Below are positions 8,633-17,477 of a DNA stretch of 64,000 nucleotides, piece by piece. Source of the DNA: Bacteroidales bacterium (lineage in GTDB: Bacteria > Bacteroidota > Bacteroidia > Bacteroidales > Muribaculaceae); assembly GCA_014800245.1 (NCBI GenBank), contig JAAVGM010000011.1, forward strand, positions 186,759-250,758, written 5' to 3'. The first letter of the stretch is position 1, and every line of letters begins with the position of its first letter. Below the pieces are notes generated by a model, which saw only the letters and a list, made by a program, of their open reading frames with translations, had not been told where the DNA came from and did no database searches. The position numbers were made by a program, and so were the translations under genes.

Positions 8633-9264
8633 AAATATTAGCTTTTCTACCCAATAAATCCAACCTCTCTCTACCCAATAATTCATCTTCTCTCTCCTAT
8701 CTCTCCTCTATCCCCTCTCCTGTTTCTTCTCTTGCTCCTATCCTCTCCTTTCCTGATTCGGCAATTGTGAAGAATGGGAATCCAATCTTTCTGCCGGATT
8801 TTGATTCACGTTTCATCGGCAGCTTCTTCCTTGCTGTCAAGATATCACGTTTGGGCAAATCGATAGCCGAACGTTTCGCTTCGAGATATTATTCCGAGGT
8901 TGCACCGGCAATGAACATCGTGGCTAAGGGGGTGCTTGATTCCCTTTCAGCCAACGGACTTCCTTGGACAGCCGCCACAGGTTTCGACCGAAGCTTAGCT
9001 GTAGGAAATTTCATAGATTATCCCCTCCTGTCGGCGATAGGAGAATTAAATGTTGTCTCCTCAGACGGGAATCATGACACATTAACAGTTCCTTCCCCTG
9101 AAGTAATTGCAAAGGCTATTCATATGGCGAGCCGATATAATTCTCTTAAGATGGGTGATCTCATCCTCATCCCTCTCTCTAAGGATTCTATCGATCTAAA
9201 GATCGACTCTATGATCGCTATATCCGTAGGAGATGATACTTTACTAAAAATACCTGTCAAGTGA
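8629..9264 (+). CDS. Degenerate fumarylacetoacetate-hydrolase-fold protein, probable pseudoenzyme
   Basis: 211 residues. The C-terminal two thirds follow the FAH fold: ISRLGKSIAERFASRYY, GLPWTAATGFDRSLAVG, LKMGDLILIPLS and a final LLKIPVK strand. In active relatives a metal is bound by an E-x-E pair in the strand before the LGK motif and by an Asp in an IDFTARD-like segment. Here these positions read about Ser, Phe and Asn (SFFLAVKI; AMNIVAKGV), so the site appears lost. The usual N-terminus is replaced by a Ser/Pro/Leu-rich stretch (residues ~10-45). It overlaps rex by 4 bp and precedes a C25 peptidase. The fold call is moderately sure; loss of the metal site is inferred by manual alignment. 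Confidence 0.6.
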   Translation: MKILAFLPNKSNLSLPNNSSSLSYLSSIPSPVSSLAPILSFPDSAIVKNGNPIFLPDFDSRFIGSFFLAVKISRLGKSIAERFASRYYSEVAPAMNIVAKGVLDSLSANGLPWTAATGFDRSLAVGNFIDYPLLSAIGELNVVSSDGNHDTLTVPSPEVIAKAIHMASRYNSLKMGDLILIPLSKDSIDLKIDSMIAISVGDDTLLKIPVK

Positions 9265-9311
9265 GCTTAACACACTCTCTCCTATTATAAAAGTCTCCCC
9301 TATATAAAATA

Positions 9312-12300
9312 ATGAAAACGAATCTTTTCAAAATATCTCTCATAGCAATCGTGTGCGGATGGTGGGCGTCATTCTTTCATGCAGAGGCATCCGAACTTTA
9401 CCCGTTCAAATACTCTTCAATCCTCTCTTCAGGAGATTGGGTGAAAGTGCGCACGTCCGAATCCGGAATATATGAAATCACTTATGACGAACTCATCGGG
9501 ATGGGATTCAAGAATCCGCAGAATGTCGGTGTGTTCGGGAAAGGCGGAACTGCCCTCCCTATAAATTTCACCGATGGGAAAGCTCCTTTGATCACGGATG
9601 ATCTTGCACCCGTTGCGACATGGCATCATAACAACCGGATATATTTCTATGCCTGCGCCACAGAGGAGATAGCCTTTAATCCCTCCTCCTCGCTTTTCGA
9701 GCGCCGGAGCCGCAACATCTATTCGCTCGACGGAGCTTATTTCCTTTCCGAATCTCCGGAAGCCATGATGATTTCCATGAATGATAAACCTTTAGGTAAC
9801 TCCTCCTCATATTATCTTGGATTTGATTATGCTTATCATGAAGAGGATATTTTTCATAACACCACCAAGACAGGTCAACTCTTCTGGGGAGAGAATCTGC
9901 TGACCGATTCCTACAGCTGGCAGCTCTCGCTCCCTCTTATCGACAATAATGCCAAGGCTCGTCTAGAATGTCGTGTTTTTGCCGCCGACAAGAGTTCCGG
10001 AATATTTCAATATGGTGTGAGACAAGCCACATCGGGAAATATATCATTTAATGTGCGCCACCCCGAACCGGGATCGGGAAGCAAGTCGAATCCGGAATTC
10101 ATGCATATGGCTAATTCCATTTCATCTCTATCCATTCCCGGAACCGAGGCGGAAGTATATGCAAAGATCAGCAATGCCAAAGGGGATTTTATCAATCTGG
10201 ATTATTGGATTCTTACATATGGGAAAATAGTCCCTGATTTCTCACTCTCAAATCAGCCTCAGGAACGATTCACTGTGGTCAGAAAAGGGACACGCCCCGG
10301 AGTCATTCCGGTTGAGTCTGACAAAGAGATCGTGGCGTTTGATGTGACCAATCCTGCTGCAGTGGGTTTATTGGCAAAGGAATCGGAGGGAAAAGAAATC
10401 AATTTCTATTTTGACCCCTCCAAATCTTATCGAAACCTTATCTTCTGCGATCTTTCACGCAGTCAGAAAAAGGTGTCGGGATTCAAGAAAATTGATAATT
10501 CCGATCTCCATTTCATGGCCTCTCATGGAGCGGATTTCCTTATAATTACCGTTCCAAAATTCATGGATTTTGCCACTCGTCTTGCTGATCTTCATCGCAA
10601 ATATGATGGGATTAATGTGCTGGTGGTCTCCACAGAGGATGTGTATAATGAATTTTCAGGAGGGATACCCGACCCTATGGCTTATCGCGCCATGATGAAA
10701 GCCACCTACGAAGGGTCGCAAGAAAGATTGAAGAATCTCCTCCTGGTCGGACCCGAATATGGGAATTTCCGAAATGTTCTCTCCGGCAACGATCCTGAAA
10801 ATTATATCATCGCTTTTCAGGATAATAAGGTAAGTGCCGATACGGATGCCGCTCACGCAATGGATTTCATGGGATTCGCCGACGATTATATTTTCACTAA
10901 TCTCCAGAACAATACGATGCATGTCGGCGTCGGGATTCTCCCTTTCTCTTCCTTGGAAGAGAGCGAGATGTATCTGAGGAAAGCCGAGCGCTATCTTGCC
11001 GATACTGATAAGGCAGCCATTGTGAATGAGGCTTTGTCGATTGGTGGATCGGGCGACAACCACACCCACGATGCCCAAAGCGTTTCGCTAAAGGAATTTT
11101 GGGATGCTTATAATCCCGACCTACAGGTGAATGCTGTAGTGGCTATCGATGCATATGGCAAAAAGAATTCTACTGAAAAAATATTTTCCGATCTCAGATA
11201 TGGGAAATTGCTCACTGCCTATTGCGGACATGGATCCTCTTTGGGTCTTAACAATCCGATCACCATTCGCACAACCGATGTACTGAGGATACAAAACTCA
11301 AAACCGGGTTTCATGATAATCTGTGCCTGCGATATCTCCCACCCCGACCGAGCCATGAGCGGACTCGGAGAACGTATCGTCACCTCCACCGAGAATGGGA
11401 TGGTAGGGTCTATTCTTGCGTCGAGGACAGTGTGGTCGGGACAGAACTTCGAACTTGCAAAGTTGATCTCTTCCTCTCTTTTCGTTGATCCCGCAGGGGC
11501 AAAGACCACGGGGAGTGGGTCGCAAGTCGCATATTATCGTGAAGAGACTCCTACAATCGGAGAGGTGTTTGCAAGAGCCAAGACAATTTCAAATTATTCC
11601 AATTCATTGGCTTATATGTATATCGGAGATCCTGCTCTAAGGATTCCCGTGCCTCTGCGAAGAATCCAGGGGAAAACCTCTCTAAGCGGAAAGGGGTATC
11701 CGAGACAGACAATAAAAGTGTCGGGAACGATAGGTGTCCGCGACTCTATTCACCTCAGTGATACCATCCACATTGGCGAATATATCTTGGATAAGGACAC
11801 TCGCTATAATGGAAAGATTGTTGCCAAACTTATGGCACCCAAGAGAGTGGAAAAATCCAAGGATCTTGTCTCAGGAGCTTCTAATAATACAAAGGAGTTG
11901 TATGTAACATATCTCGACGATCGATTGTCTGAATTTTCTGCGGAAGTGAAGAATGGCGCATTCGATTTTTCCATCACTCTCCCTGAGGATGCCGACATAT
12001 ATGCCGGCGAATCTCTCCAGTTGATGCTGAGTGCGTATGATCCGTCGAGACAATTAGCCTCTGCCGGATATCTATTGATCCCTATTGGAGAAGGGATAAG
12101 CGGAGTCGGCACCGACAACTCCACACCGACACTAAATGCAATCATCAGCTACAAGACACCGGTCATAACAATCAAGGTGGGCGATAACAATTCTCTTGGA
12201 GCAGCTTGCTTGAGAGCGGAGATTGATGGCAAACCTGTCAGGGCTTTCCTTCGCGACGCGGATGCTGATTCCAAGAATCTCGAATTTGCAATCTTCACGG

Positions 12301-12689
12301 ATAATATTGAAAAGGGGCCTCACACTCTTTCGCTTTGCGCCTCCGATGCTGTAGGGAATAAGGCGGAGGAAGAGATTGAGTTTGAGAAAGCTGACTTTTC
12401 GGCTCCTCTCTCCCTTATTCCGGAGTATAAGGCCGCCGCAGATGAATTATCATTCTCTATCGAAGGAGAGGATGCCGAATCGCTTCTCATAATAATTGAG
12501 AATGAGAATCACGACCTTGTGATTCAATCGCCGGTGAAAGGGAATAGTTATCTTTGGAATTGTTCGGATTCCTCATCGAAGAGGGTGAAGCCGGGTCTTT
12601 ATCGTGCGAAAGTTATATCTTCAAATGATATTTCCACGCCCCTCTTCTCAGAATGGGTGAACTTTGCTATATTGGAAATCCCCAATTAG
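9312..12689 (+). CDS. C25 (gingipain-like) peptidase, divergent PorU paralogue next to porV
   Basis: 1125 residues with a signal peptide and the same overall plan as PorU: N-terminal beta domain (SSGDWVKVRTSESGIYEI), C25 catalytic domain, long Ig-like C-terminal region. The dyad is kept, H640 in AYCGHGSSLG and C673 in MIICACDISHPD, but the surrounding motif differs from the TCEF pattern of PorU, and the C-terminal domain ends in a weaker FSIEGED...LYRAKVISS form without a clear sorting signature. In P. gingivalis porU directly precedes porV, so synteny would name this gene PorU. Motif and C-terminus favour the gene at 4526. It may be a second sortase-like or accessory peptidase. A strong terminator follows. 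Confidence 0.8.
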   Translation: MKTNLFKISLIAIVCGWWASFFHAEASELYPFKYSSILSSGDWVKVRTSESGIYEITYDELIGMGFKNPQNVGVFGKGGTALPINFTDGKAPLITDDLAPVATWHHNNRIYFYACATEEIAFNPSSSLFERRSRNIYSLDGAYFLSESPEAMMISMNDKPLGNSSSYYLGFDYAYHEEDIFHNTTKTGQLFWGENLLTDSYSWQLSLPLIDNNAKARLECRVFAADKSSGIFQYGVRQATSGNISFNVRHPEPGSGSKSNPEFMHMANSISSLSIPGTEAEVYAKISNAKGDFINLDYWILTYGKIVPDFSLSNQPQERFTVVRKGTRPGVIPVESDKEIVAFDVTNPAAVGLLAKESEGKEINFYFDPSKSYRNLIFCDLSRSQKKVSGFKKIDNSDLHFMASHGADFLIITVPKFMDFATRLADLHRKYDGINVLVVSTEDVYNEFSGGIPDPMAYRAMMKATYEGSQERLKNLLLVGPEYGNFRNVLSGNDPENYIIAFQDNKVSADTDAAHAMDFMGFADDYIFTNLQNNTMHVGVGILPFSSLEESEMYLRKAERYLADTDKAAIVNEALSIGGSGDNHTHDAQSVSLKEFWDAYNPDLQVNAVVAIDAYGKKNSTEKIFSDLRYGKLLTAYCGHGSSLGLNNPITIRTTDVLRIQNSKPGFMIICACDISHPDRAMSGLGERIVTSTENGMVGSILASRTVWSGQNFELAKLISSSLFVDPAGAKTTGSGSQVAYYREETPTIGEVFARAKTISNYSNSLAYMYIGDPALRIPVPLRRIQGKTSLSGKGYPRQTIKVSGTIGVRDSIHLSDTIHIGEYILDKDTRYNGKIVAKLMAPKRVEKSKDLVSGASNNTKELYVTYLDDRLSEFSAEVKNGAFDFSITLPEDADIYAGESLQLMLSAYDPSRQLASAGYLLIPIGEGISGVGTDNSTPTLNAIISYKTPVITIKVGDNNSLGAACLRAEIDGKPVRAFLRDADADSKNLEFAIFTDNIEKGPHTLSLCASDAVGNKAEEEIEFEKADFSAPLSLIPEYKAAADELSFSIEGEDAESLLIIIENENHDLVIQSPVKGNSYLWNCSDSSSKRVKPGLYRAKVISSNDISTPLFSEWVNFAILEIPN

Positions 12690-12712
12690 AAAATGAATTA
12701 AATCCCCATCTC

Positions 12713-12768
12713 TATCTTTCTGCGCCCGTTTCTGCTCATTCAAGATCAGGAACGGGCGCAGAAAGATA
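12713..12768 (+). terminator. Terminator after the second C25 gene
   Basis: 22-bp inverted repeat (12713-12734 / 12747-12768, core CTGCGCCCGTT / AACGGGCGCAG) with one G-U-compatible mismatch and a 12-nt loop, followed by TTAGGGAATTTTT. It separates the C25 gene from the ATPase unit. Confidence 0.75.
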
Positions 12769-12797
12769 TTAGGGAATTTTTGAGATAATCATAATAT

Positions 12798-12939
12798 TTT
12801 TATTTGTTACGATTAATAAAATTAAAAATATTCGATTTTTATTTGTTACGATTAATAAAAAAGACATTTACATAGATTTTATTTGTTACGATTAATAAAA
12901 TTCGTTTTATAGCAATTTTATTTGTTATGATTAATAAAA
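12798..12939. repeat. Four 24-bp iterons at 39-40 bp periodicity
   Basis: Units at 12798-12821, 12837-12860, 12877-12900 and 12916-12939 share TTTTATTTGTTACGATTAAT plus AAAA. Units 1-3 are identical and unit 4 has one change (C to T). Each is an imperfect palindrome with arms TTTTATT/AATAAAA. Start-to-start spacing is 39, 40 and 39 bp, close to four helical turns. Unit 4 contains the -33 TTTG of the ATPase promoter. Confidence 0.92.
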
Positions 12940-12952
12940 TTCCTTATTTTTG
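12921..12952 (+). promoter_or_regulatory. Promoter of the DUF4143 ATPase gene
   Basis: -33 TTTG at 12921-12924, a 20-bp spacer, and -7 TATTTTTG at 12945-12952, a full Bacteroidetes consensus. The -33 box lies inside iteron 4, so a protein bound there would compete with RNA polymerase. Transcription should start at about 12957-12960, which rules out the GTG at 12952 as the start codon. Confidence 0.75.
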
Positions 12953-12966
12953 TGGATAAAAAAGAC

Positions 12967-14175
12967 ATGGAGATAAAAGACCGCTCAACATATACCAATC
13001 ATATTCTAAAATATATAGATAAGGGTATTATGATTGCCTTGACCGGACAGCGAAGGGTCGGCAAAAGTTTTATATTAGCTCAATTGGCTGATATTATAGC
13101 TATAAAGAATCCCGAAGCCAATATAATCTATATTAATAAGGAGAAGAGCAAATATAGCGAGATACGTGATTATAACGATCTTTCTAAATATGTGGAGGAA
13201 CGATTATCACCCGATAAGCACAATTATCTTCTTATCGACGAGGTACAGGATATAGAAGGATTTGAACATACCCTACGAAGTCTAAATGCCGATGAGGAAT
13301 GTCAGATCATTGTCACCGGAAGCAATGCAAAAATGCTCTCTTCTGAATTATCCACCTATCTTGCCGGACGTTACGTGGATATACACATCAATAGCTTATC
13401 TTACAGAGAATTTCTTCAATTTCATAATCTTGAAGATTCGCAAGAAAGTTTAGAAAGTTATCTCTCGGTCGGAGGATTACCTCATCTCTATAGGTTAGGT
13501 CTTGACAATGAAGATATGATATGGGAATATCTTCAAAATATATATAACACTATAGTGCTCAAAGATGTGGTTCAACGCGAGAATCTCCGAAATGTCACTT
13601 TGTTTGAAAACCTTATGAAGTTTTTGAGTGATAATGCCGGACAACTTGTTTCAGCCACTTCATTATCTAAATATCTTAAGGCGCAAAAGGTTGAACTCAC
13701 GCCTCTGACGGCCATTAACTACATAAAGTCGGCGTCTAATGCCTATATCGTGAATAAAGTTCCACGCTATGATATCCATGGTAAGAAACTTCTTGAGAGT
13801 AATGATAAATATTACTTTGAAGATCTTGGACTCCGTAATCTCTTGGTTGGTAGCGACCGCACTAAGGATATTGAGAAAGTGATGGAGAATGCTGTTTATT
13901 TACATCTTAAACAATTGGGTTATAAGTTATCGGTGGGTACTTTGCCCAACGGAGAGATAGATTTCGTGGCTGAAAAGAATGGAAAAGTAGTTTATTATCA
14001 GGTAACATATCTTTTGACCGACCAAGCCACCATCGATCGCGAATTTGGTAATCTTGCCAAGATCGAGGATAACTATCCAAAATTTGTTATTTCGATGGAT
14101 CCTTTATCCCGCCCCAAGGATTATGAGGGGATAACGCAACTATCGTTGCGTCAATTTCTGATGACAGAAAAGTAA
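12967..14175 (+). CDS. AAA ATPase with DUF4143 and PD-(D/E)XK-like C-terminus
   Basis: 402 residues from the ATG at 12967. The N-terminal P-loop domain has Walker A GQRRVGKS, Walker B YLLIDEVQD and sensor VTGSNAKM. The middle is the helical DUF4143 region (YLAGRYVDIHINSLSYREF and a winged-helix-like SLSKYLKAQKVELT). The C-terminus has a nuclease-like ENAVYLHL...GEIDFVAEKN...VYYQVTY pattern. Family members are common in Bacteroidales, often several per genome, and function is unknown. The gene sits between the C25 gene and porV, has its own promoter and iterons, and is followed by a hairpin-terminator, so it looks like an inserted unit. A paralogue is at 53883. Confidence 0.9.
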   Translation: MEIKDRSTYTNHILKYIDKGIMIALTGQRRVGKSFILAQLADIIAIKNPEANIIYINKEKSKYSEIRDYNDLSKYVEERLSPDKHNYLLIDEVQDIEGFEHTLRSLNADEECQIIVTGSNAKMLSSELSTYLAGRYVDIHINSLSYREFLQFHNLEDSQESLESYLSVGGLPHLYRLGLDNEDMIWEYLQNIYNTIVLKDVVQRENLRNVTLFENLMKFLSDNAGQLVSATSLSKYLKAQKVELTPLTAINYIKSASNAYIVNKVPRYDIHGKKLLESNDKYYFEDLGLRNLLVGSDRTKDIEKVMENAVYLHLKQLGYKLSVGTLPNGEIDFVAEKNGKVVYYQVTYLLTDQATIDREFGNLAKIEDNYPKFVISMDPLSRPKDYEGITQLSLRQFLMTEK

Positions 14176-14244
14176 AGAACGAGAGACATACAGATCCTAC
14201 GCAATATTTCCGACTTTTTTAAGTTATGAATATATGCGGTTTTA

Positions 14245-14278
14245 TCGACTGAACCATAATGATTCAGTCGAATTTTTT
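14245..14278 (+). terminator. Hairpin with T-tract between the ATPase gene and porV
   Basis: TCGACTGAA (14245-14253) / TTCAGTCGA (14263-14271) with a 9-nt loop, followed by a run of six T. It ends only 17 bp before the porV ATG, leaving no room for a separate promoter, so porV depends on readthrough or the hairpin is part of its leader. Confidence 0.7.
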
Positions 14279-14294
14279 AAACAGCCATTAGATT

Positions 14295-15515
14295 ATGATG
14301 AAACGCAATCTTTTTATATTCTTCTCTCTTGCTCTAATTCTTGTTTCATTTTCCGCTCATGCTGATAATGAAATCAAGGATAATGAATTCAACCCTGTAA
14401 ATACAGGTGTGACCACCCTATCGATCGCTCCCGATGCGCGAGGAAGCTCAATGGGTAACCTTGGAGCCGCCACCGACCCGGATATGAACAGCCAGTTCTG
14501 GAACCCCTCCAAATACGCTTTCGGTTATTCCACCGGAGGTCTGTCGCTATCCTACACCCCTTGGTTACGTAAGATCGTAAACGATATCTTTCTTGCCAAC
14601 CTTGCAGGATATTGGAAACTCGGAAGCGGAGACAATCAGGCTCTGAGTGCGTCGCTTCGTTATTTCTCTCTTGGAGAGGTGACATCGGGAGGTTCTGAAG
14701 ATGGAACAGCTGCAATGACCATCAACCCCTATGAGTTTGCAATCGACCTTGGCTATTCAAGAAAATTGTCGGAGAAATTCTCCATGGGTGTTGTGCTTCG
14801 TTATATCCTTTCCGACCTTTCATACAACAACACATACACCGGCGAAAGCAACACTGCCGCTTCGGCATTCTCCGTTGACCTTTCCGGTTATTATGTCACC
14901 TATCCCATGGTAGGCCGCAATGAATGTCAGTTCTCATGGGGTTTCGACATCTCGAATATCGGTACGAAAGTGAGCTACGACCATGGCGCCAACAATGCCT
15001 TCCTCCCCACCAACTTCCGTTTGGGAGCCAACTTCATGTTCCCACTTGCCGACTACAATACCCTTTCGTTTGGTCTTGATCTTAACAAACTCCTTGTGCC
15101 CACCAAACCACGCGCAAAGGATTATGAGATGGAGACTGCCGAAGGACAGGCTGAATATCAGGAAGCACTCGATAAATGGAACGACATGTCGCCTATCACG
15201 GGTATATTCAAGAGTTTTTCGGATGCTCCCGGCGGATTCGGCGAGGAGCTGAAGGAGATCAACCTTTCATTAGGTGCGGAATATGCATACAATCAGCAGT
15301 TCTTTGCTCGCTTGGGTTATAACTATGAGCATCCTTCAAAGGGTGGTCGATCTTACTTCGCCTTCGGTGCAGGATTCTCTCTGAATGTGGTTCAGCTCGA
15401 TGCGTCATATATGCTCGCCACAGCCCAGAGCTCACCGCTCGACCAGACTCTGCGTTTCACACTCACATTCGATATGGACGGTCTGCGCGACCTCTTAGGC
15501 AAGCGAGGAAGATAA
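14295..15515 (+). CDS. porV: Type IX secretion system outer membrane protein PorV (LptO)
   Basis: PorV is an outer membrane beta-barrel that shuttles folded T9SS cargo from the Sov translocon to PorU. 406 residues with a signal peptide (ends about SAHADNE), then the diagnostic N-terminal stretch [20 protein letters not shown], an FWNPSKYAF segment and alternating beta strands up to a C-terminal barrel strand. The family length is about 390-410. ispF follows at a 2-bp gap, the same gene order as in Porphyromonas. Here the upstream neighbour is an ATPase unit instead of porU itself. Confidence 0.95.
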   Translation: MMKRNLFIFFSLALILVSFSAHADNEIKDNEFNPVNTGVTTLSIAPDARGSSMGNLGAATDPDMNSQFWNPSKYAFGYSTGGLSLSYTPWLRKIVNDIFLANLAGYWKLGSGDNQALSASLRYFSLGEVTSGGSEDGTAAMTINPYEFAIDLGYSRKLSEKFSMGVVLRYILSDLSYNNTYTGESNTAASAFSVDLSGYYVTYPMVGRNECQFSWGFDISNIGTKVSYDHGANNAFLPTNFRLGANFMFPLADYNTLSFGLDLNKLLVPTKPRAKDYEMETAEGQAEYQEALDKWNDMSPITGIFKSFSDAPGGFGEELKEINLSLGAEYAYNQQFFARLGYNYEHPSKGGRSYFAFGAGFSLNVVQLDASYMLATAQSSPLDQTLRFTLTFDMDGLRDLLGKRGR

Positions 15516-15517
15516 AA

Positions 15518-15994
15518 ATGTATAGAATAGGACAAGGATACGACGTGCATCGCCTTGTGGAGGGTCGCGAATTGTGGCTCTGCGGCGAGAAGATTGATTT
15601 TGAGTTGGGTCTGCTCGGACATAGTGATGCGGATGTGGCAATTCATGCTCTATGCGATGCGATATTAGGCGCACTCGCTCTCGGAGATATCGGCAAACAC
15701 TTTCCCGACTCCGATCCCCGTTATAAAGGGATCGACAGCAAGAAGCTCCTTTATCACGTATGCCGCTTGATGCGCGAGAAAGGATATGAATTAGGGAATT
15801 GCGATCTTACAATTTGTGCCGAGCGCCCCAAACTTCGTCCTCATATAGACACTATGCGCCAGACACTTGCAGAAGTTATCAACACCTCTGTTGATAACAT
15901 TTCAGTCAAAGCCACCACCACCGAGCGTCTTGGCTTCACCGGACGCATGGAGGGGATATCAGCCTATGCCGTGGCGCTTCTAAGAAAATCCTGA
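15518..15994 (+). CDS. ispF: 2-C-methyl-D-erythritol 2,4-cyclodiphosphate synthase
   Basis: Catalyses ring closure of 4-diphosphocytidyl-2-C-methyl-D-erythritol 2-phosphate in the MEP isoprenoid pathway. 158 residues, the family length. The metal site is visible as GYDVHRL (Asp8, His10) with a later conserved His (HALCD, ~44). The HSDADV and [14 protein letters not shown] segments are conserved, and [11 protein letters not shown] lies near the end. Starts 2 bp after porV, so it is probably co-transcribed; the porV-ispF order is known from Porphyromonas. Confidence 0.97.
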   Translation: MYRIGQGYDVHRLVEGRELWLCGEKIDFELGLLGHSDADVAIHALCDAILGALALGDIGKHFPDSDPRYKGIDSKKLLYHVCRLMREKGYELGNCDLTICAERPKLRPHIDTMRQTLAEVINTSVDNISVKATTTERLGFTGRMEGISAYAVALLRKS

Positions 15995-16009
15995 TACGAT
16001 CAGCTGTCA

Positions 16010-16561
16010 ATGACCGACTTGCTTTTTCATCTTGCAGTAATAATCGCACTCGCTGCTGGAACCATCCGTGGATTCCGGCAGCGTCTCACATCTCAAGTGC
16101 CAAGCTGCATAGGCGTGGCTTTCGGAATTTTATGTTCCTATATCTTCCGTTTTCCGGCAGAAGAATTGGTCAGTTCGTTTCTTAAGGCGGAAGTGAAAGG
16201 TGTGGATGGGGAGTTTGTATTGAGCAATCTTTCCTGCACACTAATCTTCATCCTGGCCTATACCCTGTTTTATCTCTGCACCTACATCCTAAAATTCTTT
16301 TTCCGCATGATAGAGACCGGGATGCTGGATAATATCTGCGGTGCGCTTTTCGGGGCATTCCGTGGAGCTCTATTCGTTTCAATGGCCTTAAATATATGGC
16401 TGTCGGTGTTGCCGGAATCCCGCCTTCTGAAATATGCCATGCATGATGACGGTGATATTGTGCATGAAGTGATGCTCCTCTCCCCTTTCATGTTGGGAAG
16501 CGAAAGCGTAGATGAACTTGCCCATAAAGTGCAGCTCGAACAAGCAAAGATGATCTCCTAA
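16010..16561 (+). CDS. CvpA family inner membrane protein
   Basis: 183 residues with four hydrophobic segments and the CvpA-type start (LFHLAVIIALAAGTIRGFRQRL). The second half has FILAYTLFYLCTYILKFFF and a glycine-bearing GALFGAFRGALF helix. CvpA proteins are linked to envelope homeostasis and colicin V production in other bacteria, with no defined biochemical role. It follows ispF by 15 bp and closes the porV-ispF run. The next gene, sufC, has its own promoter. Confidence 0.85.
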   Translation: MTDLLFHLAVIIALAAGTIRGFRQRLTSQVPSCIGVAFGILCSYIFRFPAEELVSSFLKAEVKGVDGEFVLSNLSCTLIFILAYTLFYLCTYILKFFFRMIETGMLDNICGALFGAFRGALFVSMALNIWLSVLPESRLLKYAMHDDGDIVHEVMLLSPFMLGSESVDELAHKVQLEQAKMIS

Positions 16562-16618
16562 AAGATATTAGGCTCCATCCAATAAAATTGGGCTTCATAC
16601 TACAAAATACCTCCCTTA

Positions 16619-16653
16619 TTTGTTTATAATTAGTAAAATTATAAGTAATTTTG
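16619..16653 (+). promoter_or_regulatory. Probable promoter of sufCDS
   Basis: -7 TAATTTTG at 16646-16653. A TTTG at 16619-16622 is 23 bp upstream, slightly longer than the usual 19-21. An imperfect palindrome lies just downstream of the -7 box. Confidence 0.5.
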
Positions 16654-16661
16654 CATATATG

Positions 16662-16679
16662 TGCGCTAATATTAGTGCA
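16662..16679. promoter_or_regulatory. 18-bp near-palindrome over the suf transcription start
   Basis: TGCGCTAATATTAGTGCA is self-complementary except for one base pair. It starts 8 bp after the -7 box, where it would cover the start site, as expected for a repressor operator. Confidence 0.5.
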
Positions 16680-16714
16680 GGAAATTACGAAAAATACTAA
16701 GTTTTAGACAAGAT

Positions 16715-17473
16715 ATGTTAAAAGTCAGCGACTTACACGCAGAAATAAATGGTAAGGAGATTCTTAAGGGAATCAATCTTGAAGTGAAACCGGGCGAGGT
16801 GCATGCCATCATGGGTCCGAATGGCTCGGGCAAATCCACATTATCCATGGTGCTTGCCGGAAATCCGGCTTATACCCCTACATCCGGATCTGCTGAATTT
16901 TATGGCAAGGATCTTTTGGCTATGCCTCCCGAAGTGAGGAGCCATGAGGGTCTTTTCCTCGGATTCCAGTATCCTGTGGAGATTCCCGGAGTGTCGATGG
17001 TGAATTTCATGCGTGCGGCAGTGAATGCAAAAAGAGCTTACTTCAATGAGCCCCCTATGACAGCCACCGAATTTCTCAAAATGATGAGAGAGAAGCGTGC
17101 CGTTGTCGAACTCGATAATAAACTCGCTTCCCGTTCAGTCAACGAAGGTTTCTCCGGCGGTGAAAAGAAACGCAATGAGATTTTCCAGATGGCCGTGCTC
17201 GAACCTAAATTGTCAATTCTCGATGAGACCGACTCCGGATTGGATATCGATGCCTTGAGAATTGTGGCCGAGGGTGTCAATAAATTGAAAACCGAAAACA
17301 ATGCCACCATCGTCATCACCCACTATCAGCGCCTTCTCGATTATATCAAACCGGATTTCGTGCATATCCTTTATAAAGGGAAGATCGTGATGACCGGCGG
17401 ACCCGAGCTTGCCCTCGATCTTGAGGAGAGAGGCTACGACTGGATTAAGGAACAGGTGGATAAGGAGGGCTGA
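16715..17473 (+). CDS. sufC: Fe-S cluster assembly ATPase SufC
   Basis: Cytoplasmic ABC-type ATPase of the SUF machine; its ATP hydrolysis drives cluster assembly on the SufB/SufD scaffold. 252 residues, typical length. Walker [10 protein letters not shown], the SufC signature [16 protein letters not shown] and Walker [15 protein letters not shown] are all intact. sufD follows after 4 bp and sufS after that. sufB, normally part of this cluster, is not found upstream: only 153 bp separate cvpA from sufC. Confidence 0.97.
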   Translation: MLKVSDLHAEINGKEILKGINLEVKPGEVHAIMGPNGSGKSTLSMVLAGNPAYTPTSGSAEFYGKDLLAMPPEVRSHEGLFLGFQYPVEIPGVSMVNFMRAAVNAKRAYFNEPPMTATEFLKMMREKRAVVELDNKLASRSVNEGFSGGEKKRNEIFQMAVLEPKLSILDETDSGLDIDALRIVAEGVNKLKTENNATIVITHYQRLLDYIKPDFVHILYKGKIVMTGGPELALDLEERGYDWIKEQVDKEG

Positions 17474-17477
17474 TCGT

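Noticed and set aside
12798..12939. Iterons as a CRISPR array
   Set aside because: Units are AT-rich operators with 15-16 bp spacers and no cas genes nearby.
12952..12966. GTG at 12952 as start of the DUF4143 gene
   Set aside because: It overlaps the -7 box, so it lies upstream of the expected transcript start; the ATG at 12967 fits.
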